From Comamonas sp. JUb58 (GTDB taxonomy: Bacteria > Pseudomonadota > Gammaproteobacteria > Burkholderiales > Burkholderiaceae_C): a stretch of 64,000 bases of DNA. The stretch covers positions 19,206 to 83,205 of the forward strand of contig NZ_SOAL01000024.1 of NCBI RefSeq assembly GCF_004364775.1. Direction: 5' to 3'. Numbering within the stretch: the first letter of the stretch is position 1; the number at the start of each line of letters is the position of its first letter. The notes under the pieces are model-generated. The model saw only the letters and a program-made list of their open reading frames with translations. It did no database searches and was not told the origin of the DNA. Positions 26,139-34,219 of the stretch are shown one piece after another. A program made the translations under genes and the position numbers.

Positions 26139-27158
26139 TTATTGGGCAGTGGCCAGCCGAGCGCTGGCGGCCTGCAGCCATTGGTCCAGCGCATCGGGCG
26201 CGTCGCAGGCAATGGCCTGGCGGGCGGGCATGCTGCGCAGCCAGGTGATCTGGCGCTTGGCCAGCTGGCGGGTGGCGGCAATGCCCTTGTCACGCATCTC
26301 TGCCCACAAGGCGGGCGGTACATCGCTTTCGGTCTGCACGGCGATGCCTTGTTGGACGCAGCTGTCGAGCATCTCCCACATCTGGCGGTAGCCCACGCAG
26401 CGCATCGATGGCAGGTTCAGATCCAGATCGCCGCGCGCGCGCAGCTGCAGCACCTCGGCCAAAAAGCCCTGGGCCAGCATCTGGTCGTAGCGCAGCGCAA
26501 TGCGCGCATGCAGCCAGGCGCGGTCGCTGGGCTCCAGGCTGAATAGTTGAAAGCTGGGTGCCAGCTGCAGCAATGGCGATGGCCGCTTTTGCTGCGCATG
26601 GAAATACGACAGCGGCTGGCCGCTGACCCGCCAGACCTCCAGCGCGCGCTGCACCCGCTGGCTGTCACCCGGCGCCAGGCGCTGCGCGGTAACGGGATCG
26701 ACCTGCGCCAGCAGCCCATGCATATGCGGCCAGCCATGGATGGCCGCCTCGGCATCGAGCTGGGCGCGCACCGCCGGGTCGGCGGCAGGCATGTCGTCAA
26801 TGCCATCCATCAGCGCCTTGAAATACAGCATGGTGCCGCCCACCAGCAAGCTGATGCCACCCCGCGCATGGATTTGCGCCACCAGCGCCAGCGCGTCGTT
26901 CACAAACTCTGCTGCGCTGTAGGCATCCAAGGGGTCGCGGATATCGAGCAGGTGGTGGGGAATGCCGGCCTGCTCTTGCAGGCTGGGCTTGGCCGAGCCA
27001 ATGTCCATGCCCCGGTAGATCAGGGCCGAATCCACGCTGATGATCTCAACAGGCCGCGCCGCGCCCAGTTGCTGCGCCAGCGCGATGGCGGCGCCGGTCT
27101 TGCCGGAGGCGGTGGGGCCTGCCAGGCCCAGGCAGAGAGGGGTATCAACAGCGTGCAC
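26139..27158 (-). CDS. miaA: tRNA dimethylallyltransferase
   Basis: MiaA adds a dimethylallyl group to A37 of tRNAs reading UNN codons. The 339-residue protein has the P-loop [16 protein letters not shown] (about 12-27), the [17 protein letters not shown] catalytic stretch, [15 protein letters not shown], the [14 protein letters not shown] segment and the tRNA-recognition [16 protein letters not shown] near 260. The start is GTG at 27158 (HAVDTP follows) with only a weak ribosome site. In many proteobacteria miaA follows mutL or precedes hfq; here mutL is 7 kb away and hfq is absent from the window. The gene downstream is a DUF2867 protein. Confidence 0.95.
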   Translation of the reverse strand: MHAVDTPLCLGLAGPTASGKTGAAIALAQQLGAARPVEIISVDSALIYRGMDIGSAKPSLQEQAGIPHHLLDIRDPLDAYSAAEFVNDALALVAQIHARGGISLLVGGTMLYFKALMDGIDDMPAADPAVRAQLDAEAAIHGWPHMHGLLAQVDPVTAQRLAPGDSQRVQRALEVWRVSGQPLSYFHAQQKRPSPLLQLAPSFQLFSLEPSDRAWLHARIALRYDQMLAQGFLAEVLQLRARGDLDLNLPSMRCVGYRQMWEMLDSCVQQGIAVQTESDVPPALWAEMRDKGIAATRQLAKRQITWLRSMPARQAIACDAPDALDQWLQAASARLATAQ

Positions 27159-27248
27159 GTCGGGGAGCTAGTCAGGGCAGCGGCAGCCGGCACAAAGCGG
27201 CGGCTGCTGCGGCAAAAAGGGGAAAAGGCGCGCGCCTCTTGGCCCATG

Positions 27249-27271
27249 AAAAAAGGAGCCTTGCGGCTCCT
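27249..27271 (-). terminator. intrinsic terminator of gdhA
   Basis: On the minus strand AGGAGCC-GCAA-GGCTCCT is followed by six T residues, 28 bases after the gdhA stop. Confidence 0.9.
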
Positions 27272-27298
27272 GGGGTGGGGCGATCAGGCGCAGGCCGA

Positions 27299-28645
27299 TT
27301 ACAGCACACCTTGGGCCAGCATGGCGTCGGCCACCTTCACAAAGCCGGCGATGTTGGCGCCGTCGATGTAGCTCATGGTGCCGTCGTCGCGCTGGCCGTA
27401 CTTGACGCAAGCCGAGTGGATGCCTTCCATGATTTCGAACAGGCGCTGGTCGACTTCGGCAGCAGGCCAGCTCAGGCGCAGGGCGTTCTGGCTCATCTCT
27501 AGGCCGGAGGTGGCGACGCCGCCGGCGTTCGATGCCTTGCCGGGTGCGTAGAGCACGCCGGCCTTTTCAAAGGCCTTGGCCGCTTCGATGGTGCAAGGCA
27601 TGTTGGCGCCTTCGGCCACGCAGAGCACGCCGTTGGCGATCAGGGTCTGGGCATCGGCCAGTTCCAGCTCGTTCTGGGTGGCGCAGGGCAGGGCCACGTC
27701 GGCCTTGATGAACCAGGGGGTCTTGCCTTCGTAGTACTCCACGCCCGGCACTTGCTTGGCGTAGTCGCTCACGCGGCCGTACTGCTTGTTCTTGATGTCC
27801 ATCAGCTTGACCAGCTTGTCGCCGTCAAAGCCGGCGGCATCGTAGATGGTGCCCGAGGAGTCGGACGCCGACACCACCTTGGCGCCCAGCGCCATGGCCT
27901 TGTCGATGGCGAACTGCGCCACATTGCCCGAACCCGAGACCGAGACCGTCAGGCCTTCGAAGCTCTTGCCACGGGTCTTGAGCATTTCCTGCGCAAAGTA
28001 GACGGTGCCAAAGCCGGTGGCTTCGGGGCGGATCAGCGAGCCGCCAAAGGCCAGGCCCTTGCCGGTGAACACGCAGTCGGCGCGGTTGGCCAGCTTCTTG
28101 TACATGCCGGCCATAAAGGCCACTTCACGGCCGCCCACGCCGATATCGCCGGCTGGCACGTCGGTGTCGGAGCCCACGTGGCGGAACAGCTCGCTGATGA
28201 AGGCCTGGCAGAAGCGCATCACTTCGGCATCGCTCTTGCCCTTGGGGTCGAAGTCCGAGCCGCCCTTGCCGCCGCCCATGGGCAGGGTGGTCAGTGCGTT
28301 CTTGAAGGTCTGCTCAAACGCCAGGAACTTGAGCACCGACAGGTTGACCGAGGGGTGGAAACGCAGACCGCCCTTGTAGGGGCCGATGGCCATGCTGTGC
28401 TGGATGCGGTAGCCACGGTTGACTTGCACCACGCCCTTGTCGTCCACCCAGCTGACGCGGAAGCTCACCACGCGCTCGGGTTCCACCAGGCGTTCGAGCA
28501 GGCTCTGTTGGGCGTAGCGGGGGTTCTTCTCAATGAAGGGCCACAGGCTTTCCATGACTTCGGTCACGGCCTGCAAGAACTCGGGCTGGCCGGGGTTGCG
28601 CTGTTCGACGTAAGCGAGAAACTGGGCCAGGGATTGGTGTTGCAT
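27299..28645 (-). CDS. gdhA: NADP-specific glutamate dehydrogenase
   Basis: Catalyses reductive amination of 2-oxoglutarate to glutamate. ATG 28645 gives a 448-residue protein starting MQHQSLAQFLAYVEQRNPGQ, matching the hexameric 447-450-residue class; the longer open frame from 28708 is not supported. Visible motifs: GPYKGGLRFHPSVN (about 88-101), the catalytic lysine region PMGGGKGGSDFDPKGKSD (about 121-138), the PAGDIGVGGREVAFM segment and the nucleotide fold SVSGSGNVAQFAIDKA. It is a single gene with its own terminator, divergent from the marR-efflux operon with a 385-base shared control region. Confidence 0.96.
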   Translation of the reverse strand: MQHQSLAQFLAYVEQRNPGQPEFLQAVTEVMESLWPFIEKNPRYAQQSLLERLVEPERVVSFRVSWVDDKGVVQVNRGYRIQHSMAIGPYKGGLRFHPSVNLSVLKFLAFEQTFKNALTTLPMGGGKGGSDFDPKGKSDAEVMRFCQAFISELFRHVGSDTDVPAGDIGVGGREVAFMAGMYKKLANRADCVFTGKGLAFGGSLIRPEATGFGTVYFAQEMLKTRGKSFEGLTVSVSGSGNVAQFAIDKAMALGAKVVSASDSSGTIYDAAGFDGDKLVKLMDIKNKQYGRVSDYAKQVPGVEYYEGKTPWFIKADVALPCATQNELELADAQTLIANGVLCVAEGANMPCTIEAAKAFEKAGVLYAPGKASNAGGVATSGLEMSQNALRLSWPAAEVDQRLFEIMEGIHSACVKYGQRDDGTMSYIDGANIAGFVKVADAMLAQGVL

Positions 28646-29030
28646 GGACAAACTTTCAAGGTCTAAAGCCGGCTTGCACTGGTTTTGTGCGAAGGCCGAG
28701 GTGTGCACAGCGATGGTGCGCCATCGCGCCGAAAACCGACATTATGCCGAATGTGCATGCGTTAATGCATAAAACCCACATGGGATGACCCTGATAAGTC
28801 CGCGGATTGCACTGCTTTGGTGCTTTTTGGGGGTTGCGGCGGCGGGACAGAACTGCTGCCGTGCCCTGAAATGGGGCTGTCCCAGGGGTAAAGGCCGGCT
28901 GTCACCCAGAGCACTGCAGTGCAACAAATCTGTGTGCTGATTGTGGTCTTTGCCTTTTCAATAATTGCCTAGGCAATGAATGATTGGATAATCATTGCCT
29001 TGTAAACAATTTCAGAAAAGGGCCTGCGGC
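28646..29030. other. 385-base intergenic control region between gdhA and marR
   Basis: No gene seen; short open frames lack ribosome sites. It must hold the gdhA promoter and the MarR operator region. The right end (28955-29010) is markedly AT-rich with a TTGCCTAGGCAA dyad and further ATTGCCT half sites. Confidence 0.6.
28964..28977. promoter_or_regulatory. palindromic MarR-type operator
   Basis: ATTGCCTAGGCAAT is a perfect 14-base palindrome. A further copy of the half site, ATTGCCT, follows at 28994-29000, so that AGGCAATGA (28971-28979) and TCATTGCCT also form a spaced inverted repeat. The site lies 54-67 bases before the marR start, as expected for autorepression. Confidence 0.7.
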
Positions 29031-29657
29031 ATGACCGATTCGCACCAGGAAAAAACCGCGTCTGCTGGCGAGGACCAAGAAGCGCTGGCAGGCGGCTTTC
29101 CCGAGATTGAAGCCATCCGTCCCGTGGATTTCCCCTGCTGGTTGATGCGCATCATCTCCACCGTGGTACGTGCCGAGGTGGACCGCCGCATGGAGCCGCT
29201 GGGCCTGACGCAGGCGCAGTGGATTCCGGTGCTGCACCTGGCCAGCGGCAAGGCCCATACCTCGGCCGACCTGGCACGCCGCACCCTGCAGACGCCGGGC
29301 GCGATGACGCGCCTGGTCGACCGCCTGGTGGACAAAGGCATCATCGAGCGCGAACGCTCCACCGACGACCGCCGCGTGGTCAGCCTGCGTTTGACCGATG
29401 AGGGCCTGGCCGCTGCGATGCAGGTGCCCGACATCGTCAAGGGCGTCAACAGCGCCGCGCTCAGCCCCTTGTCCCCTGATGAATTGACCCAGTTCCACGG
29501 TTACCTGCGCCGCATCTATGAGGCGATGCCCAACACCTTGTCGGTGGACATGTGCCTGCCCCAGGATGGCTGCGCCAGTGAGGCTACCGATAACTCTGAC
29601 AACTCCGATAACTCCGACAACACAGCACACCAGCCCGGCAAGGAGAGGGCACTATGA
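29031..29657 (+). CDS. MarR-family transcriptional regulator of the efflux operon
   Basis: ATG 29031 begins MTDSHQEKTASAGEDQEALA; codons from 28995 lie inside the operator region. The 208-residue protein has the MarR winged helix: LGLTQAQWIPVLHLASGKAH, the recognition helix in RRTLQTPGAMTRLVDRLVDK and the wing GIIERERSTDDRRVVSLRLT. It resembles the EmrR/MprA group by sequence and context. The last 25 residues contain a tandem DNS repeat (DNSDNSDNSDNT) encoded by a 9-base repeat at 29589-29621. It is first gene of a marR, outer-membrane factor, emrA, emrB operon; its stop overlaps the next start (ATGA). Confidence 0.93.
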   Translation: MTDSHQEKTASAGEDQEALAGGFPEIEAIRPVDFPCWLMRIISTVVRAEVDRRMEPLGLTQAQWIPVLHLASGKAHTSADLARRTLQTPGAMTRLVDRLVDKGIIERERSTDDRRVVSLRLTDEGLAAAMQVPDIVKGVNSAALSPLSPDELTQFHGYLRRIYEAMPNTLSVDMCLPQDGCASEATDNSDNSDNSDNTAHQPGKERAL

Positions 29658-31198
29658 CCAGCAGTTTTTCTTTTGTGGGCGCCGACCGTCGGCTGGCCCT
29701 GTCAGCCATTGCGCTGGCGGCCACCACCTTCATCGCCGGATGCGCCGATATGCGCGGCATCGATACCCATGCCCAGCTGCGCTCGCCGCAGTCTGTCGGC
29801 TTGCTCACCGAGCCTTCAGCGGCGGACCAGGCCGCGACCGTGGCCCCGGTCGATGCGCAGTGGTGGAAGGGCCTGGGCGATGCCCAGCTCAACGCCCTGA
29901 TCGACACCGCCCTGGCGGACAACCCCAACCTGCAATCGGCGCAGGCGCGCATTCGCAAGGCCTGGTCGCTGGCGCAGGTCAGTGAATCGGCCCTGGGCCC
30001 GCAGGTCAATGGCCAGGCCAATGCCTCGCGCAACCATGCGCCGGCCAATGGCATGATTCCGCCGCCCCTGGCCGGCAACAACTACAGCACGGCCGAAGCG
30101 CGCATCAACGGCAGCTGGTCGCTGGACCTGTTTGGCAAGCACCGCGCAGCGCTGGATGCCGCTGTGGGCTCGGCCCGCGCGGCCCAGGCCGACATGGACG
30201 CGGCCCGCGTGCTGCTGACCAGCAATATGATGCTGGCCTATGTGCAGCTGTCCCGCCTGCAGGCGCAGGAAGAGGTGGCCGTGCGCGCCATCGACCAGCG
30301 CGCCCACACCCTGCAATTGGTGCGTGACCGCTATGACGCGGGCCTGGACACCACCCTGGAAGTGCGCCAGAGCGAGAGCGGTGTGCCCCAGGCCAAGGTG
30401 CAGCTGCTGCAAGTGCGTGAGCAAAAGCAGCTGGCGCAGAACGCGCTGGCCGCCTTGATGGGCCAGCCCGCACGGGCCCAGGAGCTGGTGGCATCGCCCA
30501 TCGCCCAGCTGAGCCTGCCGCGCTTTCCGGTGCAGCTGTCGTCCAACCTGCTGGGGCGCCGGGCCGATATTGTGGCCGCGCGCTGGCGCGTGGAAGCCGC
30601 CGAGCAAGGCATTCGCCAGGCCAAGGCCGAGTTCTATCCCGATATCGACCTGACCGCCTTCCTGGGTCTGTCGAGCATCGGCTTCAACAACTTTGCCAAG
30701 GGCAGTGCGCGTGAATGGGGCGTGGGCCCGGCGCTGAGCCTGCCGATCTTTGATTCGGGCCGTCTGCGTGCCAACCTGAGCGGCAAATCGGCCGACTATG
30801 AGCTGGCCGTGCAGGGCTACAACCAGGCGGTGATCACGGCAGTGCACGATGTGGCCGACCAGGTCGCCAGTGCCCGCTCTGCCCATGCGCAGCTGCCCGA
30901 GCAGCGCCGTGCCGCCGATGCCGCACAAAGCGCACTCGATATTGCCAACCAGCGCTATGCCGCTGGCCTGGGCACCTATCTGAATGTGCTGTCGGCCGAG
31001 ACCAATGTGCTGACTCAGCGCCAGCAGATGGTGGATGTCGAGGCCCGCATTCTGTCGAGCAATGCCGCACTGGCACAGGCTTTGGGTGGTGGCTACCAGG
31101 AGCAGACCCACAGCAGTGACAGCAGCGACAGCAGCGCCAACCCGGACAGCAACCCTCCAACCCAGACCAACGCCCCGATGGACAGCGCCAAGAGCTGA
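29654..31198 (+). CDS. outer-membrane efflux lipoprotein, NodT/OprM-type
   Basis: A TolC-like outer-membrane factor of 514 residues with a lipoprotein signal (lipobox TFIAGCAD, lipidation at Cys30), two coiled-coil OEP repeats and the NodT-type segments SWSLDLFGKHRAALDA (about 155-170) and RWRVEAAEQGIRQAKAEFYP (about 308-327). It forms the exit duct for the EmrAB-type pump encoded next. Translation is coupled to marR by the ATGA overlap. The C-terminal 35 residues are low-complexity (repeated SDSS/NPDSNPP) and probably unstructured in the periplasm. Confidence 0.94.
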   Translation: MTSSFSFVGADRRLALSAIALAATTFIAGCADMRGIDTHAQLRSPQSVGLLTEPSAADQAATVAPVDAQWWKGLGDAQLNALIDTALADNPNLQSAQARIRKAWSLAQVSESALGPQVNGQANASRNHAPANGMIPPPLAGNNYSTAEARINGSWSLDLFGKHRAALDAAVGSARAAQADMDAARVLLTSNMMLAYVQLSRLQAQEEVAVRAIDQRAHTLQLVRDRYDAGLDTTLEVRQSESGVPQAKVQLLQVREQKQLAQNALAALMGQPARAQELVASPIAQLSLPRFPVQLSSNLLGRRADIVAARWRVEAAEQGIRQAKAEFYPDIDLTAFLGLSSIGFNNFAKGSAREWGVGPALSLPIFDSGRLRANLSGKSADYELAVQGYNQAVITAVHDVADQVASARSAHAQLPEQRRAADAAQSALDIANQRYAAGLGTYLNVLSAETNVLTQRQQMVDVEARILSSNAALAQALGGGYQEQTHSSDSSDSSANPDSNPPTQTNAPMDSAKS

Positions 31199-31278
31199 CC
31201 TGCCCACCTCGCGTGCAACACACATAAGCAAGACCTTGAAGGCCAGGCCTCTCGTCACATAACTCGCTACGCAACACC

Positions 31279-32517
31279 ATGTCGAACAACAACACTTCCG
31301 TTTCTCCCTCCGCTGCGCCTGCTGCCCCTGAGGCACCCGCTGCCCAGCCCCGCAAAAAATGGCTGCTGCGCCTGACCGGCCTCGTGGTCGTGCTGGGTGC
31401 CGCCTATGGCATCTATGACTGGATGGTCAACAGCCATTTCGAGGAAACCGACAACGCCTATGTGCAGGGCAATCTGGTGCAGATCGCGCCGCAGACCGCT
31501 GGCACCGTGCAGTCCATCCTGGCCGATGACACCGACTATGTGAAGGAAGGCCAGGCCCTGGTGCGCCTGGACCCGGCCGATGCCAAGGTGGCGTTCGAAC
31601 AGGCCAAGGCCAACCTGGCCCAGGCCGTGCGCCAGGTGCGCACCCTGTATGTGAACAATGGCTCCTACACCGCGCAGATCGCGCAGCGCCAGGCCGAAGT
31701 GGCCAAGGCCAAGAATGACCTGGTCCGCGCGCAGAGCGACCTCAAGCGCCGCCAGGCACTGACCGGCAATGGCGCGGTGTCGAAGGAAGAGCTGAGCCAT
31801 GCGCAAAGCCAGGTGGATGCCGCCCAGGCCGCCGTCAATGCGTCGCAAGCCGCCGTCAACACGGCCCGCGAGCAGCTGGCCAGCAACCAGTCGCTGACCG
31901 AAGGCATCAGCGTGAACGACCACCCCAATGTGCAGGCCGCTGCGGCCAAGGTGCGCGAGGCCTACCTGGCCATGCAGCGCAATGAGCTGGTCTCGCCCGT
32001 CTCTGGCGTGGTGGGCAAGCGCTCGGTGCAGGTGGGTCAGCGCGTGGCCCCTGGCACGCCGCTGATGACCGTGGTGCCGATGAACCAGCTTTGGGTCGAG
32101 GCCAACTTCAAGGAAAACCAGCTGCGCAACCTGCGCCTGGGCCAGCCCGTCAAGATGACGGCCGACCTCTACGGCAAGAAGGTCGAATACAGCGGTACGG
32201 TCGAAGGCCTGGGTGTGGGCACGGGCGCTGCCTTCTCGCTGCTGCCTGCGCAGAACGCCACCGGCAACTGGATCAAGGTGGTGCAGCGCGTGCCAGTGCG
32301 CATTGCCCTCGATCCCAAGCAGGTGCAAGAGCATCCGCTGCGCGTAGGCCTGTCGATGCTGGTGGATGTGGACATCCAGAACCAGGACGGCAAGCTGCTG
32401 GCCGATGTGCCGCGCAAGGAGCCGCTGGTGCAGACCAATGTGTATGACGTGCAGGACGAAGGCGCCGATGCGGTGATTGCGCAAGTGATTGCCAGCAATG
32501 CCGGCAAGAAGCTGTAA
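31279..32517 (+). CDS. emrA: EmrA/HlyD-type membrane fusion protein
   Basis: A periplasmic adaptor of 412 residues anchored by one N-terminal membrane segment (about 34-52, LRLTGLVVVLGAAYGIYDWM). It has the HlyD hallmark HFEETDNAYVQGNLVQIAPQ with a lipoyl half-motif, a long alpha-helical hairpin (about 100-205), and the beta-barrel RSVQVGQRVAPGTPLMTVVP. It links the DHA2 transporter to the outer-membrane factor. It lies 80 bases after the NodT gene and 53 bases before emrB in the same operon. Substrates of such pumps are usually hydrophobic drugs, uncouplers or fatty acids. Confidence 0.94.
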   Translation: MSNNNTSVSPSAAPAAPEAPAAQPRKKWLLRLTGLVVVLGAAYGIYDWMVNSHFEETDNAYVQGNLVQIAPQTAGTVQSILADDTDYVKEGQALVRLDPADAKVAFEQAKANLAQAVRQVRTLYVNNGSYTAQIAQRQAEVAKAKNDLVRAQSDLKRRQALTGNGAVSKEELSHAQSQVDAAQAAVNASQAAVNTAREQLASNQSLTEGISVNDHPNVQAAAAKVREAYLAMQRNELVSPVSGVVGKRSVQVGQRVAPGTPLMTVVPMNQLWVEANFKENQLRNLRLGQPVKMTADLYGKKVEYSGTVEGLGVGTGAAFSLLPAQNATGNWIKVVQRVPVRIALDPKQVQEHPLRVGLSMLVDVDIQNQDGKLLADVPRKEPLVQTNVYDVQDEGADAVIAQVIASNAGKKL

Positions 32518-32570
32518 GCGCCCCATGTTTTGACCAGGGCCTGCCCAACAGGGCGGCCCAAGGATGCGTT

Positions 32571-34139
32571 ATGGCAACTTCCAATCCCACGTTACCCCAC
32601 CCGCCGCTCGAAGGATCGGCGCGCCTCATCGGCACCCTGGCGCTCTCGGCAGCGGTGTTCATGAATGTGCTGGACACGTCGATCGCGAACGTGTCGCTGC
32701 CGGCCATTGCCGGTGATCTGGGCGTCAGCGCCAATCAGGGCACCTGGGTGATCACCAGCTTTGCCGTGGCCAATGCGATCTCGGTGCCGCTGACCGGCTG
32801 GCTGTCGATGCGCTTTGGCCAGGTGCGGCTGTTCATGCTCAGCGTGACCTTGTTCGTGATCTCGTCCTGGCTCTGCGGCCTGGCCCCGAACATGACGACC
32901 TTGATCGCGTTCCGCATCTTGCAGGGCTTTGTCGCCGGGCCGATGATTCCGCTGTCGCAGTCGCTGCTGCTGGCCAGCTACCCGCGCGCGATGGCGGGCA
33001 CGGCGATGGCCTTCTGGTCGATGACCACGCTGATCGCGCCGGTGATGGGCCCCTTGCTGGGCGGCTGGATCACCGACAACATGTCCTGGCCCTGGATCTT
33101 CTACATCAACGTGCCTGTCGGCATGCTGTCCGTGGGCGCCACCTGGGCGATCTTCCGCAACCGGGATTCGGCCCGCAAGGCCTTGCCGATCGATGCGATT
33201 GGTTTGGGGCTGCTGGTGGTCTGGGTCTCGGCGATGCAGATCATGCTGGACATCGGCAAGGAGCATGACTGGTTCCAGTCGCCGATGGTGGTCGCCTGTG
33301 CGGTGATTGCAGTCGTCGGCCTCTTGTACTTCTTGATCTGGGAGCTGGGCGACAAGCACCCGGTGGTGGACCTGCGCCTGTTCAAGAACCGCAATTTCTG
33401 GGCCGGCACCCTGGCCATCTCGGTGGGCTATGGGCTGTTCTTTGGCAATGTGGTGCTGCTGCCCTTGTGGTTGCAGCAGTTCATGGGCTATACCGCCACC
33501 GATGCCGGCCTGGTGCTGGCGCCAGTGGGTTTGCTTGCGCTGGTGCTGTCGCCGGTGGTGGGCAAGACCATCCACAAGGTCGATCCCCGGCGCTATGCGA
33601 CGGCCTCGTTCATCGTGTTCGGTCTGGTGATGTGGATGCGCTCGCGCTTCAACACCCAGGTGGACCTGATGACCATCATGATCCCGACCATCGTGCAGGG
33701 CGCGGCCATGGCAGGCTTTTTCATCCCGCTGATGACCATCACCTTGAGCGATATCCCGCCCGAGAAAATGCCCAGTGCGTCTGGCCTGTCCAACTTTGTG
33801 CGGATCACTGCCGGTGCGGTGGGCACCTCGGTCGCCACCACCTTGTGGGAGCGCCGCGCCACCTTGCACCATGCGCAACTGGTGGAGCACATCAGCCTGG
33901 GCGACGGCCCCACCGCGCAAGTGGTGCAAGGCCTGCAGGCCTCCGGCCTCACCTTGCAGCAGGCTTTGGCCCGGGTCGATCAGCTGGTCAACCAGCAGGC
34001 CTTTATGCTGGCGGCCAATGATATTTTCTGGGCCTCGTCGATGCTGTTCCTGCTGCTGATCCCACTGGTCTGGCTGGCCAAGGGCCCCAAGAAGGGCCAG
34101 GGCGGTGGTGGATCGGAGGCAGCATCGGCTGCGCACTGA
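32571..34139 (+). CDS. emrB: EmrB/QacA (DHA2) family drug:H+ antiporter
   Basis: The 522-residue inner-membrane protein has 14 predicted segments and DHA2 motifs: LDTSIANVSLPAIAGDLGVS (motif D1 near residue 33), GWLSMRFGQVRLFMLSVTLF (motif A region) and GPLLGGWITDNMSWPWIFYI (motif C region, about 160-180). It exports hydrophobic compounds in exchange for protons through EmrA and the lipoprotein duct. It ends with a Gly/Ala/Ser-rich cytoplasmic tail. It is the last gene of the four-gene operon, closed by a strong bidirectional terminator. Confidence 0.95.
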   Translation: MATSNPTLPHPPLEGSARLIGTLALSAAVFMNVLDTSIANVSLPAIAGDLGVSANQGTWVITSFAVANAISVPLTGWLSMRFGQVRLFMLSVTLFVISSWLCGLAPNMTTLIAFRILQGFVAGPMIPLSQSLLLASYPRAMAGTAMAFWSMTTLIAPVMGPLLGGWITDNMSWPWIFYINVPVGMLSVGATWAIFRNRDSARKALPIDAIGLGLLVVWVSAMQIMLDIGKEHDWFQSPMVVACAVIAVVGLLYFLIWELGDKHPVVDLRLFKNRNFWAGTLAISVGYGLFFGNVVLLPLWLQQFMGYTATDAGLVLAPVGLLALVLSPVVGKTIHKVDPRRYATASFIVFGLVMWMRSRFNTQVDLMTIMIPTIVQGAAMAGFFIPLMTITLSDIPPEKMPSASGLSNFVRITAGAVGTSVATTLWERRATLHHAQLVEHISLGDGPTAQVVQGLQASGLTLQQALARVDQLVNQQAFMLAANDIFWASSMLFLLLIPLVWLAKGPKKGQGGGGSEAASAAH

Positions 34140-34168
34140 TCCAGCATTGCATACCGCTGCATCAATCA

Positions 34169-34197
34169 AAAAAGGAAGCCTCGGCTTCCTTTTTTTC
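34169..34197. terminator. bidirectional terminator between emrB and mutL
   Basis: Stem AAAGGAAGCC/GGCTTCCTTT with a two-base TC gap, flanked by A-run and T-run, 30 bases after emrB and just before the mutL stop. Confidence 0.9.
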
Positions 34198-34219
34198 GTT
34201 TGCAGCGCTGCGCTGCGGT

